From Colius striatus (lineage: Eukaryota; Chordata; Aves; Coliiformes; Coliidae), in contig NC_084781.1 in assembly GCF_028858725.1 (NCBI RefSeq), forward strand, positions 6,208,513-6,272,512: DNA of 64,000 nt, read 5' to 3'. The position numbers and the translations under genes were made by a program. Positions 33,881 to 45,800 of this stretch are shown here, in pieces. The notes below the pieces were generated by a model. It saw nothing but the letters and a program-made list of their open reading frames with translations. It did not search any database and was not told the origin of the DNA. Each line of letters starts with the position of its first letter. Position 1 is the stretch's first letter.

Positions 33881-36800
33881 CTAAGGAGGTGAACATGGCA
33901 AAAGCTCAGAGATACGGATGGGACACAGAACCCAGGCACCCCTGAGAATCCAGTCAGACCCCAGTTAGGAGCAAAACCTCAGAATGGCATCAGCACGATT
34001 CACGCAGAAGGAACAAGAGCTGGGACTTTCAGGGGAGTTACAGCCTCAGATCCCACCAGGCAAACAGCCTTACAGTCAGCTTTACTCACTTGAGTTGTTT
34101 CTCTTAGGTCTTCAACGTGGAGCTCAGCTTTTCGTGGAGACTCCGGCTCTTCTTCTGCCTCCAGCTCTTTCAAAGTCTGCTGCCTGCGGCTCACAGCTGC
34201 CTCCAGCTCGCTGCCACAAGAAAATGCAACAGCAGCAGCCCTTCGTTAGGCTGCAGGCACACCCAGCCCAGTGATCTGTCTGCCACAGCGTGCAGAGTGA
34301 CCTCCAGCGTCCAGGAAAGGGCCACAGATGTGCAAAAGAACAGCAGCATCAGGTATGTGGGGGGATGTCAGGCACAAGCCCTGGCTGGGCAGGACATGTC
34401 GCTTCACAGCCCTGTCCCAGGGCTTGGGACCATCTGCTCTTTGCCTTTCAGTGCCCCTCTCAAAGCATCTCATTACCCTCTCAAGGCAGAGGTGGAGACA
34501 AACAAATGAACCTGACAAGCAGAGGCCAAGGGATGAATTTACACTGTGAGTTATTCCAGACCTGGGCCATGGAGGTCCTGGGCTCTGTGCCTTAACACAC
34601 AGTTGTGAAAGAACACGGCCCAGCAGGCAAGGAGCTCGGAGGTAAGAGGTTTGTAAGGGGCATAGGGTAGATGTTTTGTACTGGAGGAAGCCCTTCCTAC
34701 ACACACCTGAGGCGTCTCTGCAGCCTCTGGCTTCGGCTCTGTAACAAATCCACCTGGGCCTCCAGCTCAGCCTTCTGGTCCTGGAGCTCCCCGAGAGTGC
34801 GGCGCAGGGGCCAGATGGACTCCAGGAGCCTGGCACGCTCCTGCCTGCTCTCCTCCAGCCACCTTTCTGAGGCCACAGCAGCTTCCTAGAACAAAATCAA
34901 ACCAAGTCCCTCACAGGAACTTCCCCAGTAATCAGAGGCATGTACAGGGTGCAGGAGCTTGCTACAGGAGGTGCCAGAGCTACACAGGCACACGCCAATC
35001 CTGGAAGGACAGGACTGGCTCCCCCTTTAGGGAAATGACTCAGAGCTAATCAGTCTCCCAGCACAGGGACACTCCGGGCTGGGGCAGGGAGGGATTTTGA
35101 GACTCCCAGTTTAGAAGCAAGTCAGTTGCAGCAGGTGGCTGTGACCCCCAAAAGGAAAGCAAGGCGGCACCTCTCCAGGCCTAAGACACACGCTTCCTGT
35201 CCATGCAATACTTTGTATACATACGTCTCTTTCTAGCTCAATCTGTCTGTCTTCATCCAGCAGCTGCTGCCTTTTCTTCCTCAGAGACTCCTCCTGTATA
35301 CAGATGGGAAAGTAGGTGAGTGGCAGAGCGAGGAGACCGCTGATGCTGAGCAGCACTCGGAGCAACTTCAGCCTGACCTCTGTACCAGACCCTTTCAAAC
35401 ACCTGAGGACCGCTGCCAGCTTTGCTTTATTCCCACACACAAACACGTTTCCCTCCCTTTGAAATCAAGCCAGAAGCTGGGGATATTTGTATCCCTGTGG
35501 GAAGCAGAACCCATCCTGCTCAGCCAGGAGAGTTTGTAAGGCACATGTCGCTGTGCTTTTGAGGAGCCTCCAGCATTTCTGCACCTTTTTACCTCCTCAC
35601 TCCGGTGCTCCTTGGTGAGCAAGGGCTGACGGGAGCAAGGCTCTCTATGGCCATTGCCACGGGCCAGGATGTAAGAGACCTGGCAGGCAAGGGCAGCAGC
35701 CAGTGATTTTTGCTGGCTCCACAGGAGCCTTTGGAGTGTCTCCCTCCCCCAGGATCCAGAGATGCTCGTGGCCTTCTCGCAGCACCAGGGAGAAAGAGTG
35801 AAATCAGGAAGGCACTGGCTAAAAGCCGGCGTGGTGCTGAACAGGGTGTGCCACCTCGGGAGGCTGTTACAGCCTCTCTACCACTCTTAGAGCCACTCAC
35901 AGCCTCTGACCTCTGCCAGGAGCCCTGCCCTCGCCTCTGATGGAAGCTTTGCCTCCAAGCTGATGGCAGCAGGAGCCCTGGTATTGGAGCAGGCATCCCC
36001 CAGGCAGCTGCCAGAGCAGCAGCATGGGCTGGGAACCCCTGTGGGGCCGACTCACCTGGCTCAGGAGCTGCGCTGACCTGGCTTGGGCTTTCTTCATGCG
36101 CAGGTCCAGCTCACTTTCCAAATCCTGCACTCTCCTTTCCTGTACAGAGCCAGGAGTCAGAGACAAGGGCACGAGCTCCTCGCTCCCCAGAGGAGCAGCA
36201 CGAGCCTGGGACAGCGTGACCTGCGTCACCCCATGCTGCAGAGGGCACAGGGCCCTCTGCTCCTCACCTTCTCCCTGTGCCTGAGCTGCAGGGCAGAGAG
36301 CTGCCCGTCCAGCTCTGCCTGCAGAGCCTTGGCCTCGGCGTGGTGCAGCTGCCGCAGCCGGCTCATCTCGGCACACAGCCCCTCGGTCAGCTCTGCCCTG
36401 CGCTGCCGCTCCTGCTGGTCACACACAGAGCAAAGGGCTCTGGGCTCTCCAGCAAAACACCATGGGCACACAGCCCCTGCCAGCCCCTGCCACCCTTCCT
36501 GCTCTGCCCCCACCCTACCTCCTCCTTGTACTGATCCTGAACCCGGGCTATGGCCTCCTGGTGCTGCGCTTTCAGCCGCTCCAGCTTCCTCTCGTGGTCT
36601 CTTTCCACCTCCTGGCGCTTCTCTCGCATGAGCTCACTCAGCTGCAGGGACCACAAGCAGAGGTGTTTCTGTCACCTTCACTGTCACACAGCAGCAGCTC
36701 TCCCAGGCCTGAGCTTTGGGGTCCCTTGTGAGCAGCACCAGGCTGTGGCCTGGGTAGTGCAAGGTGAGCACCGTGGCAAGGAGAGATGCTGCAGGATGTC

Positions 36801-39800
36801 CTTTCCCCAAGCCCCCATCTGGGCAGGAGATGTGGCCTCAGACCTCATGTGCACCCAAGGGGAGGGGGTGAGGAACCTTGAGCAAGCCGGGATGGACACT
36901 TGCCTCGCGTTCGTATTCCCTCACTTGAAAGGCTTTCTGCTGCACTTTCTGCTCTGCCCTCTGCAAGTCTTCGTGCAGCTGAGCCTCCTCGCTCCTCTGG
37001 GCCTCTGCTATCTGGGTTTGCAGGCTGGAAATGACCTGCCATGAAAGCCACCCACAGAGACTTGTCACCCTTCTGCCGAGAGCCATTTAGTGCCCTCCCA
37101 CAGAGAGGAAGCGCACGGCAGAGACCGGTGCGTGCAGTCTCACCACCCCCAGCCTGGAGCACATCCAAATGCTGAGCCACATTTAGGAACCAGGAAAAAA
37201 TTAACACCCTCCCTTCCCTGGCCACCTTTGGTGACAGTGTGGGGAAAACCAACAGCTTACATTCTGAGGACACCATCTTTTACCTTCTGATGCTTCCGTT
37301 CTGCCGCAGACTTCAGCTGCTGGAGTTCAGTTGCAAAGTGCTTCTCCAGCTCTTCCACTGCCTACAGGAACCAGAGCAAGAGAGTCTGCTGCAAAAGCTC
37401 TGTGTGGAGACGTGCTGTGCATGGCACAGCTCCAATTAACAGCTACTCGTGAGCATCAAAAGCACAAGGGTGAAGCCCTTTCACGCTGGGTTACATACAA
37501 GGTGACTTTGCTGCGTGCTCTCCCTCTCAGGAGATCCCAGTGGATCTCAGCCATGTTGGAAGGCCTCCATAGGCCATTTGGATTATTAATAAGCCTGGAC
37601 AGGGTGCACAGCATGGGCCTGAGCCTAGCTGGCCATAAAGATCTCACCTTCTTCTTCTCCCTGTCTAATCTTTCCTTGAGCTCGCTCAGGAATCGTTCCT
37701 TCTCTTGTTCCAGCTCATTCATCTCCTTCTGCTGGGCTTCCTCCACTTCTGCCTTCATTTTCTCCAGAGTGAGCTGCTGTTTCCTCTCCAGGCTCTCCTT
37801 CTCCATGACCTGCCGGGATTCCCACTCTGCCCTGAGTTTCTGCAGTGCCACCTCTTGCTCTGCCCTAGCAGGTTTGTGACAAGGAGACGGGCAGGTCGGC
37901 ATCCATCCCTTGCCACCGGACTGCCCTTAGGAGCCAGAGCCAGGAGAAGACCCTGCTACAGGGTTCATGTCCCCAGGGATGGCAGCAAAACATCTCACCT
38001 GATCTTCTCCTCCTCTGCCTGAGTCTCCAGGGCAATTCTGGCTCGCAGCTTGGAGAGTCTCTCGGCTTCTTCTCTTCTGACACGCAGCTCTTCCTCCTCA
38101 CAAGCCTTTGCCAGATCCTCCTTTAGAGCCCTGAGACACGAGCAGCCAGGGGGAAAGAGAAGAAAAGGTTGCTTTGTGTTTTCGTATGACACCTTGTTTC
38201 TGCTGCTTTGTCACTGCACAGACGTGCTCCCTTCCTGGGGGAATTCTTGTGTCTTCCCTCACACCCAGGACACCATTCCCAAGACATTCCACATCACAAT
38301 ACAGTTTCTGGCTGCCTCGCTGTGCTCAGGATGTAAGGACCGAGGCCACCTGAATAAAACACCAGCCTGGAGAGAAAACTCCCCGCAGGGAAAGGACACA
38401 GGTCCCAGTGCTGCTCCACTCCCTGGGTCACTGCTGGATTCTGGCTGCTGGCTGGGCTTCACACAGACATCCATACCCTATTCCTGAAAGCCTTGTTTGG
38501 AAGTCCCTCAGTAAAACACACAGCACTAGAGTTTCAGAGGGTTCCTCTGGGGTAACCTCATCTCCTCCAACGCTCCAATTTCCAGTCCTGTTAGCACCAT
38601 TCAGCCCAGGATTTGAGGGTCTGCCAGGTGGTAGAGCTCCAAGCACTGAACTGGAAACTTCTCCCAGGTTAACCATAAGAGACGGGTTCAGAGCCCTGCA
38701 AGCTGCATGTGCACCACGTCAGAGCTGAGCTCGCAGGAGATGGCAAGATGCTCTCACGCACGGATCAGCCCACCCCGCTCCTCCCCAAGAGCCTTGCTCC
38801 TGCCTCCTTTGCCCACAGCTCTGCAGGGCAGCACCGCTTCCACGGGGCTGGCCCGGAACAGCACGAGCCCATGGCCGTGAAACCGCAGCTAGGAAAGGCT
38901 CAGGGAGAAACAGGGGAGATGGAGTGAAACGGGAAAGTACCTGAGGGACTTTTCTTTGTGCTGATGAAGCTTCTCAGCTGCCTCCTCCTCCTGCTGCCTC
39001 GTCTCCTCCTGGAATTGCTGCATTTTCTCCTCTTGGTTTTGCAATAAATGCATTTTGTCTCGCTGGGGCTCCAGCTCTGGCTCCTCGTCTGTTCCCTCTG
39101 GGGATCGTTCGCTAGGCTGCTGCAAACACTGCTCCTGTTGGATCCCCTTCTGGGGTTGCCTACCAAAACCAGAAAGCTCCTGGGGCAAAGGGGTGACAGA
39201 AAACTGCGTAACACGTCAGGAACGGCACCTTCCCCCCGACAGCATCGACTGCAAACCACTGCACGCGGAGCTGCCTCCTCTAGAGGCTTCCCTGCCGGTG
39301 AAGGGAGGGGACAGGCAGGATCCCCACGGGCAGGAGTGCAGGGGAGCGGAGGGAGAGGCGGCAGAAAGGCCTCTCACAGGGCTGCTGCAGCACACAGCAA
39401 GGCTTGGAGCTCACAGCCCTCAGCAGTGCTGTGCAGCTGGGAGCTGGCGGCACCCTGGACCAGGTACTTCCCTGCCTTTGCCATCGACAGCGTGCTGGGG
39501 CTTTGCCAGCTCCAGGCAAGAGAAAGCCCTGAGCGCTCCAAAAACCCAAACCCAATCTGTTTCTAATTAAGTTCTTTTATCAGGCAGAGAGCAGCGAAAT
39601 TAGCAGGTCTGAGGGAGGCTGAAGTGGAAGGAGGAGAAAATGAAGATTAGGCTAGGGGAAGAAAAAGTGATTCTTTGCTGGTGGAAGCTGGAGCAGCGAG
39701 GCCTCCTGGAGCTCAGGCTGCTCACAGGCCTGAGGGGCTTTGCCTTTGCCAGGAACCAGGGGAAAACCAGCCCCGGTAACACAGCCCTGAGTCAAAAAAG

Positions 39801-42800
39801 GTCACTTGCACAGCCATTAGCAAAATGAACGAGACAGAGGAAAGAGTGGTTGTGTTTTGGCATCCTGCATCACTCCTGCTCCCTGTAAGGCTTCACCTCT
39901 GGGCCAGCTGCAGCGATTCCTGCAGGAGTCATTTATCAGGCTGCCCCGCAAAGCCCTTCAGCCTCTTCCTACCCTTTTAATAATTGCTTTAAAAGAGGCT
40001 CAGGCACCACCACCCCCCTCAACGCCATTCCTAACAGGAATAGGGAGATCCTGTGCTGGCCTCCACAGCAAAGATCCCTTCCCCACCACTTTGTCCTGAG
40101 AGGCACGCTGCCTGCCGTTCCCAGTTGCACCTCTGTCACTTGGCAGAGAAAGCCAAGTCAGCACAGCAGCGGGTGCACACGTGCACAGGGCATCCAGTCA
40201 GCCCAGCAACAGACTGCTGGCTTCTGCAGCCAGCCTCAGCTCTGGCCTGGTTGGGTCTTGTCGTTTCTCCTGGCCCGAGTGCGCAGGAAAGCGTTTGTGG
40301 GAGGAGGGTGAATGCCTACGGCCTCGTGAGAGACACTGAGGAGGAGGCTTTCCCAGGTACAAAGCAAACAGCTCCTCCTCTGTCCCAGAGTCCTGTGCCT
40401 CAGGCCCCAGGGGCTACGCTGCTGTTCTCAGCCTGCCCAGCACAGGCTGTTCACTTGGCGCTCCTGCCAGCCAAGCAGCTGCTTGGCTCCGCACGCAGAG
40501 GCACTGGGGCTGCGCTGTGCCCACCGAGCCGCATCTCCCAGCCTGCTGCCTTCACACACTGCCTTCCAACGCCACAGAGGGGAAGGAAAGGACAAAGGCT
40601 GTTCTGCTTACGCTGCCAGAGGGCTCAGGGGAAGCCCTTCCTCTCTGTGTGGGGCAGCTTGGCCCTGCAGCAGCCCCCCGGCCGGCTCCCGCGCCACAGC
40701 CTCGTCCTCACAGGCATTTGCTAAAGCACAACGCTGCTCCTCTGGCAGGTCACCAGCACCTTCATCCCTCTCGCTTTGCAGCACAAAAGAAGCAAGAGAA
40801 GGACCAGATTAGGATGGACCAGAGTGGAGTGGGTGCTGCAGGTAGAGGGGAGGGAGAAGAGGGGTGTGCAGCACCGAGCCATGCCTGCCAATGGGACCAG
40901 CGTGGGGCTGCCAAAGCCCCCACCACCCCAGCCCTGCCAGGCTAACAGGAGGAGCTCGTGTTCTGTCTCAAAACGGAGCTGAGGAGCTCGTGTTCTGTCT
41001 CAAAACGCTGACTCCTTTCCCTTGGGTCGTCCCCCTCTTCCCAGGCCCTTAGAGAACTTGCCCAAGGTAAGGCAGCCCTATTAACCATACTCACTGTCCA
41101 AAGTACAGATGGAAACATTGGCAGACATGTTTACATCTACAGTCCTACTTCATCTTGGAGCACAGAGCTGAGAGACAAGGCAAGCATGAGCTCATTTTAC
41201 AGGCAGAGAGAAAGAGAAGCACAGCTGGGAAGCAGGTAGCAAGTGATAAGGAGACAATTCCTGCGGGCAGAACACATTTTCAGGGACCTTGGCATGAAGA
41301 GCTCCTCTAAGAACAAGGCTGTGAGCCTCAGTGCATGCAGCCTCTCGTTAAGGTGGATTCCTGTGAGCTTCTTCAGTTCACAAGTTTTCCTGGGACAGGA
41401 AACAGCTTCTTGGTTCCCAGTGCCCCAAAGTGTATATAACTCTGAACAGAGGCCAAGAGTTCTGCCACGATTCGTCTCCAAGTGCCACATGCTGCGGCTC
41501 TCAAAGGGTGAGGGGTGAGAGAGAGCAGGGGGCCCACTGCTCAGCACACTTCAGCTCTTTGATACGAGTCACCTCACTCGGGCTGAAGACAGCTCCTCTA
41601 GGTCTCACAGGACCTAAGGATCAGGAAGGCAGCATCACCCATGGGGTGCACCCTAGAGCCAGTCCTAGACACCAGGACATCAGATGGCTCAATGCTCACA
41701 CCATCTGCTCTAGGCCACCTCCAGGGAAGGAGGTGGAAGAGAACTGTTTACACTGCAGCTGGACTCTCCTGCCAACAGGAACAGGCAGCAGGCCGGCCCT
41801 GGGAGCCTTCTGCCACAGCTCTGCCCAGAGAGGAGCCTGCAGCCCAGCAGCACCAGCGCTGACCGAGCCTGGGGGCTGTCTCACAACTGGGAAACTCTGT
41901 CATCAGGCGAGTCTGCCACAGTTAAATGCCACAGGGCATCACACACCATGTCAACAGGTTCAGATCATCTTGGCCAGAGCGTGACCTTTGCAGCCTTAGG
42001 GAAAAGTCAGAGAGCTGTAAGGCAAACAGCAGCCAGCTCCACACCCGACAAAAGAAAGGCAGGCACTTTGGCTGCCCACCCAGCCAGAGGCTGAAACAAA
42101 GCTAGCATCTGCTGTGGCTGTGCTAAGGAGGTGACAGGAGCAGGGAGAGTTTCAGTGGGAAAGTCCCTGTGAGAAGCTGCAGCATCTGGGCCAGCTGTAG
42201 AGGGAACGCAGTGCCCAGGGGACAGGGCCCAGAGCAGAGCAGGGCCGGATGGGACAGGGGAGTCACTCGGGCTGCCCAGGCCCCTGGGCTGCTCTGTTTG
42301 TACCGTACCTCTCAGCAGCTTCTGCTCTTTCGCTTTTCTCTTCCTCTATACTGGCTTTGCTTAGGGCTTTTTCCTCTTCTCCCTGGGCCTGCAGGCAAAA
42401 GCAAACAGTGTGGAGCTGGCTGGCTCCCTGAGCAGCGAAGCCTCTCGGGACCCTGCCGGGGCTGTGCTGGCGGGCAGGACGGCGCTGAGCCCAAGGACCA
42501 GCACCCAGCTCAGCTCCCCAGGCCTGGAGGTTACTTTTTAAGTAGGGAAGATCAGCTCCCTGTCAGCACTAAGCACTTGGGACACAGGTCTGGCTTTTCT
42601 CCTGGAGCTCATCCTACATACCCAAGTACCACTAAACTCCCTGAGAAGCACAGGATCTCCAGGGCAATGTCACACCTACAGAGCAAAGCAACGTGCTGTG
42701 GCCATGAAGCACGTCGATATATTGGCTGGGACCAAAGTGCTGATGGGGCTCAGCCCGGCCTCATGTCCTGGGTTTCAGGCAGCCCATGATGGGCACCACA

Positions 42801-45800
42801 CACAGAGCCCAGGGGCTGCCAGCTGCACACCCCAGCACGCAGCCTGGGTGCTGCAGAGGAAGCTGGCTCCCTCAGCAACACACAGAGCAGCTTCAGGTGG
42901 CTTCTTCTGACCCAGGAAACGCTCGAGGTGTACATAGCAAATACTGGGATATGAAATAGTCAGCTGCTGCCCTTGCCACCCGCCGGCTCCCAGGTGCCTC
43001 TGTCCCCAGGGCAGGCACACAGGGATGCAATAGGCACTCCATGCTTCACCTGGGGAGGGGAAGAGCTGCCCTTTGAGCTGCCAGCCCCACAACAGGAGGC
43101 AGTAAGGGCTCATCCTCCCTGCTGAGGGTGAAGGGCCCCAGAAGTGCTGCCCATTCCTAAATTCGTAGCACTGGCAGATGAGTTCAGCCCTCCCCATGCA
43201 GGAGTGTGCTGTGCAGCAGGGCCAAAATAAGCCAGAATTAAACCAGCAATAATTTATGCAAATGTTCAGCAGAGCACACATCAGAAGGATTCCCTGCAAG
43301 TGCTGTCACCTCCCATCACATCAGCCTGGGCAGAGCTCTCACAGGCAGCTCCCCCTCCCAGCCTCTCTCCTGCCCCACTGGAAAGAACAACTCCAATCCT
43401 CAGGAACCGAGGAGCTCAGCAAACATTTCCCAGTTCAAAGAGGCTGTGTTGCTGCTGCTCAGCAAAGGGAAGAAGCCAGCACAGGCAGAACGCAGCAGGC
43501 ACACGCTTCCTTTTCCCTTCACATCCCATTACGCTCATGATTAGGCACAAGAGGACAGGTGTACTCTGCAGACACAGCCTTACAAACAGGGTTGCTCCTT
43601 GCTGCTGGACAGGTGGCAGGTTTGCCACTCAGGGGCTCCTCCAGTGCAGCTGATGGACTCGCTTACAATCAGAGCAAGGCTGAGTAAGCCCAGCTGGAGC
43701 CTGACCCCGCCCCATCAGCCCCACGATGCCAGCTCCCAAGGCTCAGGAAGCTGACTCGAGGACATGCTGAGCACACAAGGGTGACACCTCAGGAAGCACA
43801 GCAAGGTTCTTCGCTCACAAGTGCCCCATCAGAGCCACATCCCAGGCTGACGTGGGATGGGATGCAGACGTGTGCCCCAGACTCACCGGAAGGAACCTAC
43901 TTCTCCTTCTCCATGGAAGCAGGTAAGACAACCAAGTGCTTAAAAGCAAGCTTTTCTCTACCAAAAAAACTGACAAAGGGACTTTACCTCCTTTTCTTTG
44001 CATTTCTACTATCGTGTGCTGTTATGCACATCCTTTCCATCTGCTCAGGAGAAAGAAAAGGATGAAAAGACCTCACAAAAGAAAAGGGCAAATAGTCTCT
44101 GTTTCCCCATATTCCCCAGAGATGGTATGTTACCCTGCCCACTGGCTGCTGCTCCCCACTCAGAGCACTCACCTTGCACATGGGGCCATCCAAGGCAGGA
44201 GACAGAACCTCCCCAACCACGACCCGCTCAGAAAACCGACTCTGGAAACCCAAATCCTAAAGGAGAAAGCAGAAAAGGATCAGTGATGAGCACATGCAGG
44301 GTGGCCAGAGATCCTGAGACCAAAATCCTCCCTCGGCTTGGAATCCACACTCCTCCCACCGACAGCCAGGCCTTGGGAGCACTTGATATTGGAACACTGA
44401 AAGGTTTACATGGGAAATGGCTATGCCAAGACTCGGGCCTGCACCCGAGGGTGGGTCACATCTGTGCTGCAGTGCCAGGAGACTCTGGTGGGGGCTGCAG
44501 CAGCAGCCAGCTGGGCTGTGTCCCCAGGTGACACAGGGCAGCAGATCTGCCCCCAGCCTCTGCTGCTCTCCTTTCCCATACTGCAGCAGGTTTCCTAGAT
44601 TTTCCCTAGGAGTCAGCTCCTGCAGTTTGCCCACGAGCTCTTCGCTCCCTGAGCCGATTGTCCCTCCTGCCCAGGAGCCAGCAGGACAAAGAGCCGTGTT
44701 AGAGGCAGCAGGCAAGTGCCAACACCCAGCCCTGTGCTAACACGGACAAATAATGATATTCTCAGCCGTTTGCTGGCCGTGCTGCCTCTGCTCCCACTGG
44801 CAGATGGCACCAGCAGTCTCCTGTGGAGATGAAGAGATGCTGATGGGCATCTCCCCCCATCTAGGGGACACCCTCCTCCCTCCAGCCCTTCAGGAGCCAG
44901 GTCTGCCAGCCAGCCAGCCTCCTCTTACAAAGAGCAGCTCAGGCCCTTAAAGCTGAGTTTTCACATTGCTTATTATTTTCCTTTTATTGCAATTACCCAA
45001 GCACGGTCCCAGCTCTTTGTGACCTACTTTTGCAGGGATGTTGCCTCACCCCCTGACAGAGCCTGCTAAGGGCAGGATGACATTGCAGGCACCTCAGTAG
45101 GGTGCCTGGGCCATGAGAGCTGGGTGCCACGGTGACTGTCCCCAGGGGAACGTGAGCCCACAGCCCAGGCACAAGGAGCTTGCTGGGACTCACCACAGGG
45201 CGCAGCAGCTCACAGTCAAAGATGTCTTGTGAGTCCTCCTCACAGCCAACGGACTCGGATCCCTTGGAGAGCTGAGAGGAGACATGCATTACAGCCTGTA
45301 CCTGTCCTAGCCCTGCAGCCTCACCCAGGCATTTCCAACGAGATGACAACACCTACTGGGAAGATGCTTCTGGCTCCTCTATAATGCAGGGAAGAAGGGA
45401 TGACTGAACATCACAGGGAAGACACTAACAGTGTGACCCACAAGACAAGCACAAAACAGCACTTCACAGGAAGGCAGGGGCAGGTTTGGGGACCGGGGAG
45501 GGCAAAGAAGTGCTCTTCAAATATTCCTGGTAAAAAGCACTTGCTTCCTGTCCTCTTCCTTCTGCAAGGAACAGCTTTATAGCTTATCATTTCTCAGGGA
45601 GACTACCAGTCAGCAGAACTAGAGAAATCAAAATCAGCTGGAAGGAAGCTAGATTGGAATGAGGGAGTTTTTTTCAGATCTGTGTTTCTGAAGACACTGA
45701 AGCAGAGTGGATAGCATGCACCTGTCTGGCAGCCCATGTGCAGGGGCCAGACCATGAGCCCCTCAGCACTTCAGGGTGCTCCCCCTGCCGGAGAGTGCCT

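Larger units (their letters stand above)
34090..42388 (-). other. CEP164: CEP164 exons 10-21: long coiled-coil region
   Basis: Exons 42309-42388, 38941-39159, 37999-38130, 37648-37864, 37284-37361, 36904-37035, 36519-36641, 36268-36414, 36056-36139, 35225-35293, 34707-34885 and 34090-34210. The translation is a continuous Glu/Lys/Arg/Gln-rich heptad region ([39 protein letters not shown]) aligning by eye along human CEP164. Exon 15 (36904-37035) is followed by a GC donor. Exon 17 may begin at 36414 or, by the tandem CAGCAG acceptor, at 36411. Confidence 0.92.

Noticed and set aside
35595-35625. Possible 18-base CEP164 microexon (EHRSEE)
   Set aside because: The human protein runs straight from exon 18 to exon 19 here and no extra residues are expected.
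41565-41610. Splice-flanked stretch in CEP164 intron 10
   Set aside because: Its 41-base length would break the frame between exons 9, 10 and 11.
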